A stretch of DNA of 64,000 nucleotides from Azospirillum brasilense (GTDB lineage Bacteria; Pseudomonadota; Alphaproteobacteria; Azospirillales; Azospirillaceae), in the NCBI RefSeq assembly GCF_005222205.1, contig NZ_CP032347.1:186001-250000 (forward strand), written 5' to 3'. The number at the start of each line of letters is the position of its first letter. Positions within the stretch are counted from its first letter, which is position 1. A model generated the notes under the pieces. The model was not told the DNA's origin and searched no databases. It worked only from the letters and a program-made list of their open reading frames with translations. This document shows positions 41,486 to 49,477 of this stretch, piece after piece. The position numbers were made by a program, and so were the translations under genes.

Positions 41486-42514
41486 AGTGACCTTGCGCAG
41501 ATGGCGGGGCCGGTCGGGGTCGAAGCCGCGCGCCACCGCCAGCCGGGCCATGAAGGGGTAGAAGGCCTGGATCGCCGCGATGGGGTCCAGCACCGGGTGC
41601 AGCGGCGGTGGCAGGGCCAGGGGCGTGTCGGCCAAGGCAAGCGCCCGTTCCTCGGCGGAGGCGACCAGCAGATGGGCGCCGGCCCGCTTCAGCGCGCGGG
41701 CGGTGTCCAGCACGCCGTCCAGCGTCTCGTCCCGCACCGCCACGACCAGCACGGGGAAGCCCGGCTCGACCAGCGCCATCGGGCCGTGCATCACCTCCGC
41801 CGCGCTGAAGGGTTCGGCGTGGGCGGCGGCGGTCTCCTTGAACTTCAGCGCCATTTCCTGGGCGATGGGATAGCTGCGCCCCCGCGCGACGATCAGCAGG
41901 CTGGACACGGTCTCCAAGATCGGCAGCGCCGCCGACCAGTCCGCCGCTCCGGCCCGCTCCAGCCAAGGGGGCAACCGGAAAAGGGCGTCGAGAAGCGCGC
42001 GGTCGTCCGTCCAGACGGCGGTCAGCCGTGCGATGGCGGCGAGGCTGGCGACGAAGCTCTTGGTCGCGGCGACGCTCAACTCCGGCCCGGCGTGCAGGGG
42101 CAAGGGATGGGCGACCCGCTCCGCCAGCGGCGAGTCCTCTGCGTTGACCAGCGCCGCCGTCAGAGCGCCGCCGGCCCGCGCCGCGTCCGCGACGCGCAGC
42201 AGGTCGGGGCTCTGGCCCGATTGGGAGATGGCCAGGACGAAGGCGTCCCTCACCCGCAGATTGGAGCCGTAGGCTGTGACCACCGACGGCGCCGCCGAGG
42301 CGGTGACCAGCCCCAGCGCCGTTTCGAACAGGTAGCGGGCGTAGCCGGCGGCGTGGTCGCTGCTGCCCCGCGCGATCGTCATCGCGAAGGGTGGCGGCAC
42401 GGCCCGCAGCCGGTCGGCAAGGGCCGCCACCGCTTCGGCGTCGGAGTCGAGCAGGCGCCGCACCGCCGCGGGGGCGGTGGCGGCCTCCTGCATCATCAGG
42501 GGATCGCTGGTCAT
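41474..42514 (-). CDS. SIS-domain aminosugar isomerase/deaminase (GlmS C-terminal-like)
   Basis: A 346-residue protein with two sugar-isomerase domains (TIARGSSDHAAGYARYLFE, then VLAISQSGQSPDLLRVADAA; second ARGRSYPIAQEMALKFKETA) and the conserved C-terminal LRKVTRTV. It matches the GlmS isomerase half and NagB-II-like deaminases that act on glucosamine-6-phosphate or fructosamine-phosphates. No glutaminase domain is present, so it uses ammonia or works as a deaminase. No NagA or PTS genes are next to it. Confidence 0.85.
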   Translation of the reverse strand: MTSDPLMMQEAATAPAAVRRLLDSDAEAVAALADRLRAVPPPFAMTIARGSSDHAAGYARYLFETALGLVTASAAPSVVTAYGSNLRVRDAFVLAISQSGQSPDLLRVADAARAGGALTAALVNAEDSPLAERVAHPLPLHAGPELSVAATKSFVASLAAIARLTAVWTDDRALLDALFRLPPWLERAGAADWSAALPILETVSSLLIVARGRSYPIAQEMALKFKETAAAHAEPFSAAEVMHGPMALVEPGFPVLVVAVRDETLDGVLDTARALKRAGAHLLVASAEERALALADTPLALPPPLHPVLDPIAAIQAFYPFMARLAVARGFDPDRPRHLRKVTRTV

Positions 42515-42565
42515 GGGTCCGGCCTCCGTTCCAGGCCGATCATAACACGGCGGTGCCGCTCAAAC

Positions 42566-43765
42566 TCACGCCGGGCCGGTCGGCGCCTTCGCCAGCACGG
42601 CGGCGTCGGCGGGGTCCATCTCCTCCGTCGGGGTGGGTTCGGCCTGGGGCGGTTTCCAATTGCGCAGCCGGTTCACCATCGCGCCGGCCTGGGTCTTCCA
42701 GCGGTCGGCCTGGGCGCGCATCGATTCGCCGCCCTGGACCAGCAGGCGGCTGGGCAGGGGGCCGGGCGTCTCGAAGGTGCCGAGATGAACCGTCTCGACC
42801 GGATGCTTGCCGGCGAGGCCGCGCTTGAACTGATAGACGCCGGGGTTGGTCTGAGCGTTCACCCCGTGCAGGTCGTAGCGCAGCCCGCCGTTCGCCTTGA
42901 TCCACAGCAGCGCCCGCCATTGCAGCAGGTAGGCGGCGTTGACCCGCAGCCCGGCTTCCAGCGTGGCGGAGTTCTGCATCTGGCCGGTGGTGCCGAACAG
43001 CGACACCACCACGCCGGCCACCGGCCGCCCCTCATGCATGGCAAGGAAGGCGCGCATCTTCCGCCGCGTCGGCAGCGCCTCGTTGATGCGGGTGAAGGTG
43101 CGGCTGTCGTAGGCCTTGAAGCCCTTGCGGCGCTGCGTCTCGACGAAGATGTCGTCGATGGTCTCCAGCAGCTCGGTGTGGGAGCCCTCGACGACCTCAA
43201 TCCCCATCCGCTCGGCCTTGTTCAGCCCGCGCCGCCAGTGGTGCGACAGGTTGGAGCGCAGGCCGGCCTCGTCGGCGTTCAGGTCGGTGATGAAGGTGCG
43301 GTAGGGGGCCTTCTCCTCCCGGAACCGCATCCCCAGCGAAGCCAGGGCCGCCGTCACCGCCTCCCCGTCCGCCTGCGAGACATGGGGCAGCAGGCGCAGC
43401 AGCAGGCCGCGCCGGTCCGTGTATTCCGCCTTCAGCGCGTGCAGCGCGGTCATCAGGGCGGCGTGGTCCGGCCCCTGGCCGCGCGGGTGCCACATCGGGC
43501 CCCACATGACCAGCGCCAGGCCGCCGATGCCCGGCACGCGGCGCAACAGCACCTGAACCGCCGCCACCGGACGCCCGTCGCGCCGCACGACGAGGTGGCT
43601 CAACTCGCGCCCGGCATGGGCGATGCGGCCATAATCCCAGGTCTGGAAGATGTTGGCGTCGTCGAAGCCATCGAGAATGGCGTACCAGCCGCTGCGGTCG
43701 ACCCGGTCGATCTCGATGGAGGACGCGGGGCACAGGACATCGCCACCAAGCGCGTCGGTGTACAT
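42566..43765 (-). CDS. FemAB-like GNAT-fold peptidoglycan/glycolipid aminoacyl transferase
   Basis: A 399-residue protein with the double-GNAT FemABX layout. It starts MYTDALGGDVLCPASSIEID, has NIFQTWDYGRIAH and HLVVRRDGRPVAAVQVLLRR in the first half and SHHWRRGLNKAERMGIEVVE before a coiled linker. The second half shows AYLLQWRALLWIKANGGLRY and VNAQTNPGVYQFKRGLAG, where substrate tRNA/lipid II-binding residues sit in the family. The disordered tail is Pro/Glu-rich. In alphaproteobacteria such proteins usually belong to exopolysaccharide or XrtA-linked clusters. The ribosome site is GGGGAG. Confidence 0.8.
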   Translation of the reverse strand: MYTDALGGDVLCPASSIEIDRVDRSGWYAILDGFDDANIFQTWDYGRIAHAGRELSHLVVRRDGRPVAAVQVLLRRVPGIGGLALVMWGPMWHPRGQGPDHAALMTALHALKAEYTDRRGLLLRLLPHVSQADGEAVTAALASLGMRFREEKAPYRTFITDLNADEAGLRSNLSHHWRRGLNKAERMGIEVVEGSHTELLETIDDIFVETQRRKGFKAYDSRTFTRINEALPTRRKMRAFLAMHEGRPVAGVVVSLFGTTGQMQNSATLEAGLRVNAAYLLQWRALLWIKANGGLRYDLHGVNAQTNPGVYQFKRGLAGKHPVETVHLGTFETPGPLPSRLLVQGGESMRAQADRWKTQAGAMVNRLRNWKPPQAEPTPTEEMDPADAAVLAKAPTGPA

Positions 43766-43835
43766 TCAGGTTTCTCCCCTGGAATTCACGGCGATCGTTT
43801 CTTGTGGAAGCGTTTGGTAACGGTTGGACGTTTGG

Positions 43836-45011
43836 TCACACGGTTCCGCCGGAGCGGTAGAAGGTGCTGAAGGCGGGGCGGGCCGAGAAGGCGGCCTGCG
43901 GGATGTCGAGCAGACGGCGCAGCCGGTCGCGCACCGCCGGTTCCAGGACCGCGGCGACCAGCAGGGCCACGGCGATGGACAGGGCGCCGCCGGTCACCGC
44001 GCCGGCCATCGAGGAGGCCCCGGCCTGCATCGCCAGCGCCTTGGCCGAGCCGCCGATGACCTCGTGCAGCAGGTAGAGCGGGTAGGTGGCCAGCCCGACC
44101 ACGCGCAGCAGCGACAGGATGGGCGGCGGCAGCGTGGCGATCTCCGCCCTCCAGCGCGCCGAGGCGGCGATGGCGAGGAGCGACGCGCCCCAGATCAGCA
44201 GCGGGTTCATCCACAGATCGGCGAGGTTCAGCGGGACGGGCGAGCGCTCCACGAACTCCACCGACCGGGCGGTGATCTCCAGCGGCGCGGCGACCAGGGC
44301 CAGCAGGGCGGCGGTCATCCCCGTCCGGGTCAGCTTGCCGCGCGACCACAGCCACAGGAAGATGCCCAGCGCGAAGAACACGCCGTGGCGCAGCAGCGTC
44401 ATGTTCAGCATGCCGTACTCGAACTCCAGGAACGGCAGGTTGACGACGCCGAAGACGTGCAGGCTGTAGACGCCGAGATAGGCCGAACTGGCGGCGGCCA
44501 GCGCCAGGGCGAATTGCGGCAGCCGGTGGAAGTGGCCGCTGAGCAGCAGCAGGAAGACCGCGCCGTAGAAGGCGATCTCGACCGGCAGCGTCCAGTAGGC
44601 CGATGCGACGTAGGGGCCGGCGGGCGCCAGCGTGAAGGAGGCGATGAAGCGCCGTGCGAGGTCCGGGTCGGGACCGGGCATGAGCACGAGGGCGACGAGG
44701 CACAGGATGGAGCAGACCCAGGCCGCCGGATAGAGGCGCAGCAGGCGCGACCGGATGAAGGCGACCGGGGTGGCGTTGTTGGCCGAATTCGCGATGACGA
44801 AGCCCGAGACCACGAAGAAGACCTGCACCCCGGCCCAGCCGGACCACATGACGTCGGCAACCGCCGGGTCGCGCCAGGTCAGGTGAAAGCCGGTGACCAG
44901 CAAAGCCGCGGCGAACCGCACCATGTCGATCCCATAGACGTAATCGGCCCCGGACCTGTGGCGGGCGGACCCGCCCCCCGGCAGAGTGTGCGTTGTCGGC
45001 GTTTCAGGCAC
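43836..45011 (-). CDS. Acyltransferase family 3 membrane protein
   Basis: A 391-residue integral membrane protein with about ten TM helices. The family opening YGIDMVRFAAALLVTGFHLT carries the conserved His-Arg pair, and YWTLPVEIAFYGAVF is the typical mid-protein motif. It should transfer an acetyl or similar group to an exported saccharide or lipid. GTG 45011 was chosen because GGGAGGAATC directly precedes it. No SGNH domain is fused to the end. It heads the row of envelope-modifying genes on this strand. Confidence 0.85.
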   Translation of the reverse strand: MPETPTTHTLPGGGSARHRSGADYVYGIDMVRFAAALLVTGFHLTWRDPAVADVMWSGWAGVQVFFVVSGFVIANSANNATPVAFIRSRLLRLYPAAWVCSILCLVALVLMPGPDPDLARRFIASFTLAPAGPYVASAYWTLPVEIAFYGAVFLLLLSGHFHRLPQFALALAAASSAYLGVYSLHVFGVVNLPFLEFEYGMLNMTLLRHGVFFALGIFLWLWSRGKLTRTGMTAALLALVAAPLEITARSVEFVERSPVPLNLADLWMNPLLIWGASLLAIAASARWRAEIATLPPPILSLLRVVGLATYPLYLLHEVIGGSAKALAMQAGASSMAGAVTGGALSIAVALLVAAVLEPAVRDRLRRLLDIPQAAFSARPAFSTFYRSGGTV

Positions 45012-45391
45012 GATTCCTCCCTTCCCGCATGGGGGATTCCCATGTGCGGGTTCTCGACGTCTGTTGATTCCGGAAGACGAGCGCGGTGCGGTCTCAGGAC
45101 GCAACTTGCGTGCTGCTGCGGAGCATACCCGCTGGAGGGCACGGATACAGGGGCCCGAACGGATTCAACAGGAAATCTGCGGGAGTATACTGTTCAGATG
45201 ATCGGCCGTTACCGAAGCCGTGGCGCAAAGGGGAGGTGCGCGGCGCGAACGGTCCGCCCGATCCCGGGCGTTTTACCGTGAAGGAATATGACGGAGAGCG
45301 AAAGGCACACGGCCCGTCCCCGGTCAGGCCGGGAACGGGCCGTGTGCTTGCCGGCTGGGCGGTTTGCCGCCGGCGCCGGACGGCCGGTGCC
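45012..45391. other. 380-bp intergenic region between acyltransferase and phaB
   Basis: The region holds the promoter side of the acyltransferase gene (including a short hairpin around CCCGCATGGG at 45024) and the phaB terminator at 45305-45347. The middle (45060-45300) contains an A/T-rich spot near 45180 (GGGAGTATACTGTTCAG). I see no protein gene supported by a start site. Confidence 0.5.
45305..45347 (-). terminator. Strong hairpin at the 3' end of phaB
   Basis: A long stem (GCACACGGCCCGT with ACGGGCCGTGTGC, continued by CCCGGC/GCCGGG-type pairing) closes with a four-base loop, followed on the minus strand by CTTTCG. It lies 45 bases after the phaB stop; the T-tract is weak, but the stem is the most stable local structure. 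Confidence 0.65.
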
Positions 45392-46132
45392 TTACTGGTA
45401 GTTCAGGCCGCCGTTGATGTTCAGGGTCGAGCCGGTGACGTAGCCGGCGATCTCCGACGCGAGGTAGGACACCGCGCCGCCGATCTCGTCCGGACGGCCC
45501 AGGCGCTTCATCGGAACGCTGTCGGTGATCGCCTGGCGGATGTCCTCACGGATCGCCATGACCATGTCGGTGCCGATGTAGCCCGGCGCGATGGCGTTGA
45601 CGGTGACGCCCTTGGTCGCCAGCTCGGCGGCCAGCGCCTTGGTGAAGCCGATCACGCCGGCCTTGGCGGCCGAATAGTTGGTCTGGCCGGCCTGACCCTT
45701 CACGCCGTTCACCGAGGAGATGTTGATGATGCGGCCCCAGCCGCGCTCGGCCATCTTCGCCGACACCTGCTGGGTGACGTTGAACAGGCTGCTCAGGTTG
45801 GTGGCGATGACCGCATCCCACTGAGCCTTTTCCATCTTCGCGAAGAACTTGTCGCGGGTGATGCCGGCGTTGTTCACCAGGATGTCCACCGGACCCAGGT
45901 CGGCCTCGATCTTGGCGACCATCGCCTTGCAGCTTTCGAAGTCGGAAACGTCGCCTTCCGCCACGTAGAACTTGAAGCCGAGGGCTTCCTGCTGGCCCAG
46001 CCAGGCGGCGGCCGGCTCGAAGTTCGGCAGGCAGTTCGCCGCCACGATGCAACCGTCCTTGGCCAGGGCCTGGCAGATGGCGGTGCCGAGACCGCCCATG
46101 GCACCGGTGACGAGCGCGATCTTCTGAGACAT
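45392..46132 (-). CDS. phaB: Acetoacetyl-CoA reductase
   Basis: A 246-residue short-chain dehydrogenase, the standard PhaB length. The NADP-binding TGAMGGLGTAICQAL, the NNAG motif in DILVNNAGITRD, catalytic Ser-Tyr-Lys in NISSVNG and YSAAKAG, and the C-terminal GSTLNINGGLNYQ are all present. It reduces acetoacetyl-CoA to (R)-3-hydroxybutyryl-CoA for polyhydroxybutyrate. ATG 46132 follows TGGAGCG. phaA is not adjacent, so this is a stand-alone copy, with its own leader upstream and a strong terminator. Confidence 0.9.
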   Translation of the reverse strand: MSQKIALVTGAMGGLGTAICQALAKDGCIVAANCLPNFEPAAAWLGQQEALGFKFYVAEGDVSDFESCKAMVAKIEADLGPVDILVNNAGITRDKFFAKMEKAQWDAVIATNLSSLFNVTQQVSAKMAERGWGRIINISSVNGVKGQAGQTNYSAAKAGVIGFTKALAAELATKGVTVNAIAPGYIGTDMVMAIREDIRQAITDSVPMKRLGRPDEIGGAVSYLASEIAGYVTGSTLNINGGLNYQ

Positions 46133-46423
46133 TACAATCGCTCCAGTAATAGAAACGGCCAGCTCCTGGTGAGGCAAGCCCGCTGGTGAACCGCAGAAGC
46201 AAAGGGGTTGCTTCTTGTTACGGATGCTGTCGTGCCGATGGTCCTTATGGAGGAGCCATCAACCGCGGCGGCAGACATAACATAGAACAAGTCCGGCCCC
46301 GGGCCAATGCGCTGCAACATCGCAGATGCGAGCGGGTGCGATTTTTCACAGGAATGTCAATAAGAAATGAATTTTCAGCGCCTTACTGCACCGCACCAAG
46401 TGGTGTGACCAGTCGGATTCGGC
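46133..46423. other. A+T-rich leader region of phaB
   Basis: This gap contains the start region of phaB and the 3' end of the unidentified three-gene unit. The sequence (for example around 46340-46385) is clearly A+T-rich, consistent with a promoter, but I could not place -35 and -10 boxes convincingly. No coding frame is supported. Confidence 0.5.
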
Positions 46424-46993
46424 TCAAATCCGAAGGATTCGCTCGCCGGTCTTGATGGCGAGCGGGAACAGCCTGGGCGCCACCGCCCCGAGAAGCCAGG
46501 GCCGCAGCTTCGCCAGAGCGGCCGGAGCGGCCAGAAGGGCGAGCGTCGCGCCGCTGTGCGCCCACCGCCCGGCGGTCATCTGCTCGAAGCCGTTCCACAG
46601 CAGGACGCCGCCGCTGCACAGCCCGGCCACGGCGGTGACGGCCTCTCCCAGCGCCTGCAGCGCGTCGATACCCCACAGCGGGTTCGTCGTGGTGACCCGT
46701 CCCACCAGCCGGCGCAGCTGCGCGGTCAGGCGCCGCGCCGCCGCTGCGTCGAACCGCCCGTCCTCGACCGCGGCGCGGGGCAGCGCGACCAGGACGTCGC
46801 CGTCGGGCTGGATCGACACACGGACCGGGATGGTGCGCAGACCACCATCACCGCCGCCGGATGATGGCGCTGCCACCGGCACGCGCAGGCCGATCGTCCG
46901 CCCGCCCTGTGCGAAGAACTGGAGGGCCAGGGCTATGCCATGCCCGCGCCGCGGGATCAGGCCGGCCTTGCCGCGGCGCAGGCGCCCGACCAT
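46424..46993 (-). CDS. Unknown protein, third gene of the trio next to parAB
   Basis: The ATG at 46993 gives 189 residues; the same frame continues upstream through coding-looking sequence (RRRFLSDLPHGFTWRRDALA) with no ATG, GTG or TTG, leaving a CTG at 47059 as the only alternative start. The N-terminal part is basic (MVGRLRRGKAGLIPRRGHGI), a middle segment reads VRVSIQPDGDVLVALPRAAV, and two moderately hydrophobic helices follow (VTAVAGLCSGGVLLW, LALLAAPAALAKLRPWLLGA), suggesting membrane attachment. I do not recognise a family. It follows the 283-residue gene and is probably cotranscribed. Confidence 0.55.
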   Translation of the reverse strand: MVGRLRRGKAGLIPRRGHGIALALQFFAQGGRTIGLRVPVAAPSSGGGDGGLRTIPVRVSIQPDGDVLVALPRAAVEDGRFDAAAARRLTAQLRRLVGRVTTTNPLWGIDALQALGEAVTAVAGLCSGGVLLWNGFEQMTAGRWAHSGATLALLAAPAALAKLRPWLLGAVAPRLFPLAIKTGERILRI

Positions 46994-47063
46994 CTCGGCC
47001 AGGGCGTCGCGCCTCCAGGTGAAGCCGTGCGGCAGGTCGCTGAGGAAGCGGCGGCGCAGCGGG

Positions 47064-47915
47064 CTACCCCGTGTCTCCCACCAGGGTGTTCACGGCTTTC
47101 CCGGCGAACCGCCCCAAGGCGTCGATGAGGAAGCTCCAATAGCGGAAGGAGACGTCGACCGCGTCCTTGTGGACGCCGATCATGACGCTGTTGCCGGCGT
47201 TGTCCCGGCCCTTCAGCAGACGGGTGACCACGTCGCCGTCGATCTGGATGGTCGACTGCATGACCACCAGTTCGGTTCCCACGTCCCACGCCTTGCGGAT
47301 GGTCACCACGTCCGCGGTCTTGAGCGCCGGCATGCGGCGGATCTCCTCGTCCATGCCGCGCAGGTAGCTGACTGTGTCCAGTCCGCGCCGCCGCAGCACG
47401 TCGTTGATCTGGTCGGAGTTGCGCTGGATGCGCATCAGGATCGGCGGGGCGTCCCGGTCGATCATCGCGGCCGCGGACACCACGTCGGCGCCGGCGCCGG
47501 GCTGCCGGGCGGCGTCCAGGGTGCGGTCGGTCATCTCGCGCAGCCAGCTCGCCACCTCGCGCAGGTCGTCGAAGACCTTCAGCGTGGTGCCGCGCGCGGG
47601 GTCGTTGCCCGGCAGGTCGCGGCTGAAGAAGAATGGGTCGTAGCGATCGGGCTGGGCGGCCTCGGACGGAGGGGCGAACGGCGCCAGTCCCCAATGGAAG
47701 CTTTCCGATACCCGGCCGGCCCAGGGGGCGAGGGTCGCCGTCTCGCGGCTGCCGAAGCTGTCCAGTTGTTCGCACAGGAAGACATAATATTCCTGCGCCA
47801 GATCGATCAGCGCGTCCCCCGCCAGCGGCATCTTCTCCGCCGAGATGCCGGTTTTCAGCACGGTGTTGATTTCGAGCGCGAGAAGGTTGCGCGCCAGATC
47901 GACGAACTGGGACAT
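47064..47915 (-). CDS. Unknown helical protein (283 aa), second gene of the trio
   Basis: Starts MSQFVDLARNLLALEINTVL at 47915 with AAGGTGG upstream. The protein is mostly alpha-helical and soluble by composition, with repeated hydrophobic heptad-like spacing (for example LKVFDDLREVASWLREMTDR) and a segment STIQIDGDVVTRLLKGRDNA. There is no signal peptide or membrane helix. I do not recognise a domain. It is flanked on the same strand by a Pro/Ala-rich 157-residue protein upstream and a membrane-type protein downstream, so the three probably form one unit. Confidence 0.6.
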   Translation of the reverse strand: MSQFVDLARNLLALEINTVLKTGISAEKMPLAGDALIDLAQEYYVFLCEQLDSFGSRETATLAPWAGRVSESFHWGLAPFAPPSEAAQPDRYDPFFFSRDLPGNDPARGTTLKVFDDLREVASWLREMTDRTLDAARQPGAGADVVSAAAMIDRDAPPILMRIQRNSDQINDVLRRRGLDTVSYLRGMDEEIRRMPALKTADVVTIRKAWDVGTELVVMQSTIQIDGDVVTRLLKGRDNAGNSVMIGVHKDAVDVSFRYWSFLIDALGRFAGKAVNTLVGDTG

Positions 47916-48011
47916 CGGCCACCTTGCTGGATTGGGGAGGGCGCTGGATTGGGGAGAGCGTGGGGGGAGCGGCGGAGAGAGGAAAAGGTTCCCCGCCGCT
48001 CCGGAGCCGGG

Positions 48012-48485
48012 TCAGCTCGGGCGGCCGGAGATCTGGACGGCCAGATCGCGGATCGCCTTCAGGTTGGTGCTGACGATGTCGCTGCTCTTGGTCACCTGGG
48101 CGAGATGGAACTCGGTCAGGCTGTGGTAGGCGGTGTTGGTCGCGAAATCGCGGCTGATCAGGTTCTCGATGTCGCCGGTGACCAGATTGACCTGGGTCTG
48201 GAACGCCTCGATGGTCGTGCCGGCCTTCGGACGGCAGGTGAAGCCGACCTGGTTGGGATCGTCCTGGACCACGTCGATGTCGGCGATCGCGGTCACCACC
48301 GTCAGCGTGACCAGCCGCTCCAGCTTGTCAGCGATGGTGTTCAGGAGGGAGTTCGCCTTGCCCTGTTCGTTCTGGATGACGGCGGCCCCGCTCGGCGGGG
48401 GGGCGGACGGTGCCGCCGGCGCCTGAACGGCCGGCAGCTGGATGGTGGCGGGGGCGGCGGGTTCGGCGACGGCGGTATCGGACAT
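48012..48485 (-). CDS. Unknown protein (157 aa), first gene of the trio
   Basis: Starts MSDTAVAEPAAPATIQLPAV; AAAGGTGA precedes the ATG at 48485. The first ~45 residues are a Pro/Ala-rich linker without hydrophobic signal. The rest is a compact helical domain (ANSLLNTIADKLERLVTLTV, QTQVNLVTGDIENLISRDFA, TKSSDIVSTNLKAIRDLAVQ). It resembles no family known to me. A disordered tail ahead of a small helical domain is common in proteins that multimerise or bind a partner. It starts 110 bases downstream of the ParB stop. Confidence 0.6.
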   Translation of the reverse strand: MSDTAVAEPAAPATIQLPAVQAPAAPSAPPPSGAAVIQNEQGKANSLLNTIADKLERLVTLTVVTAIADIDVVQDDPNQVGFTCRPKAGTTIEAFQTQVNLVTGDIENLISRDFATNTAYHSLTEFHLAQVTKSSDIVSTNLKAIRDLAVQISGRPS

Positions 48486-48619
48486 GGCATCACCTTTTGG
48501 AGACGGATGGCGTACATTGACCAAGCGTCACGCAAGAGTCGAGTTCCGTCTAATGACTGCCAGCGAAACGAAAGTGTGACGGAAAAATTCCATTTTATTC
48601 TTCGCCGCCCCCGCGCGCA

Positions 48620-49477
48620 TCACTCGCGCAGAAGCGCGTCGATGGCGTCGCGCAACTCGCGAAGCTCCTGCCGCTGGTCCTCGGCCAGCGCATGGCCCGA
48701 CGCGCGCAGGCTGTGGATCTTGTCCACATTGCTGCGCAACGCCCGCAAGGCCGGTGCCGCGGACGGGGTGGCCGGGAGAGCCGCCTTGCGCTCCTGCTTG
48801 GCGTTGCGCACGTCCTTCACGGTCAGGCCGTCGCCGGCCCGTTTCCAGAGCGCGAGCTGGATCGCCTCGTCGGGCAGCTCCGCCAGTTCCATGAGAAGGG
48901 AGACAGAGACGGCGGGCCGATCGGGAGCCTCCTCCATGATGCGGGCGGGCAGGCGCAGGATGCCCAGCAGGCGGGCCACATATTCCTGCGACTTGCCGAT
49001 CAGGACGGCGGCCTGCTCCTGCGTCAGCCCCTTGTCGCCGATCAGCTTGGCGAGCGTCAAAGCGAGGTCGATGGGGTGCAGGTCGACACGCTGGGCGTTC
49101 TCGATGAGGGCCAGCGCCTGCACGTCGTCGGTGTCGATGACCAGCGCCGGGATGGTCTCTCGCTCCAGCGCATGGAAGGCCCAGTAGCGCCGCTCCCCCG
49201 CCACGATCTGGAAGCGGTCGGGGGCGACCTCCCGCACGTTGATCGGCTGCAGCAGGCCCCGTTCGCCGATGGAGGCGGCCAGCGCGGCGATGTCGGCCCC
49301 GCGGGCGTTGCGCCGCGGCTGGTCGGGGTTCGGCTCCACCTGCTCCAGCGGGATCTCGCGGTGGCGCATCTTGCCGGACAGGCCGAACAGGGCGGCGTTG
49401 CTGCCCCCGCCGCTGCCGGTGCGGCTGAGCGCCCGCTTGAACAGGCCGGCGTTGGAGGTGTCGAGCTTACGCGCCAT
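48620..49477 (-). CDS. parB: ParB/RepB-type partition protein
   Basis: A 285-residue protein with the ParB N-terminal nuclease/CTP-binding fold: IPLEQVEPNPDQPRRNA, LAASIGERGLLQPINVREV and the GERRYWA box (CTP-contact motif GERRxRA with Tyr-Trp here). The central helix-turn-helix follows (LAKLIGDKGLTQEQAAVLIG and SQEYVARLLGILRLP). It binds a parS centromere and loads onto DNA as a CTP-dependent clamp. It overlaps parA by 11 bases. No parS site was found by eye. Confidence 0.9.
   Translation of the reverse strand: MARKLDTSNAGLFKRALSRTGSGGGSNAALFGLSGKMRHREIPLEQVEPNPDQPRRNARGADIAALAASIGERGLLQPINVREVAPDRFQIVAGERRYWAFHALERETIPALVIDTDDVQALALIENAQRVDLHPIDLALTLAKLIGDKGLTQEQAAVLIGKSQEYVARLLGILRLPARIMEEAPDRPAVSVSLLMELAELPDEAIQLALWKRAGDGLTVKDVRNAKQERKAALPATPSAAPALRALRSNVDKIHSLRASGHALAEDQRQELRELRDAIDALLRE

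Noticed and set aside
40151..43870. 1239-codon plus-strand frame
   Set aside because: It runs antisense through four supported genes and has no family signatures; long open frames are expected by chance at this GC content.
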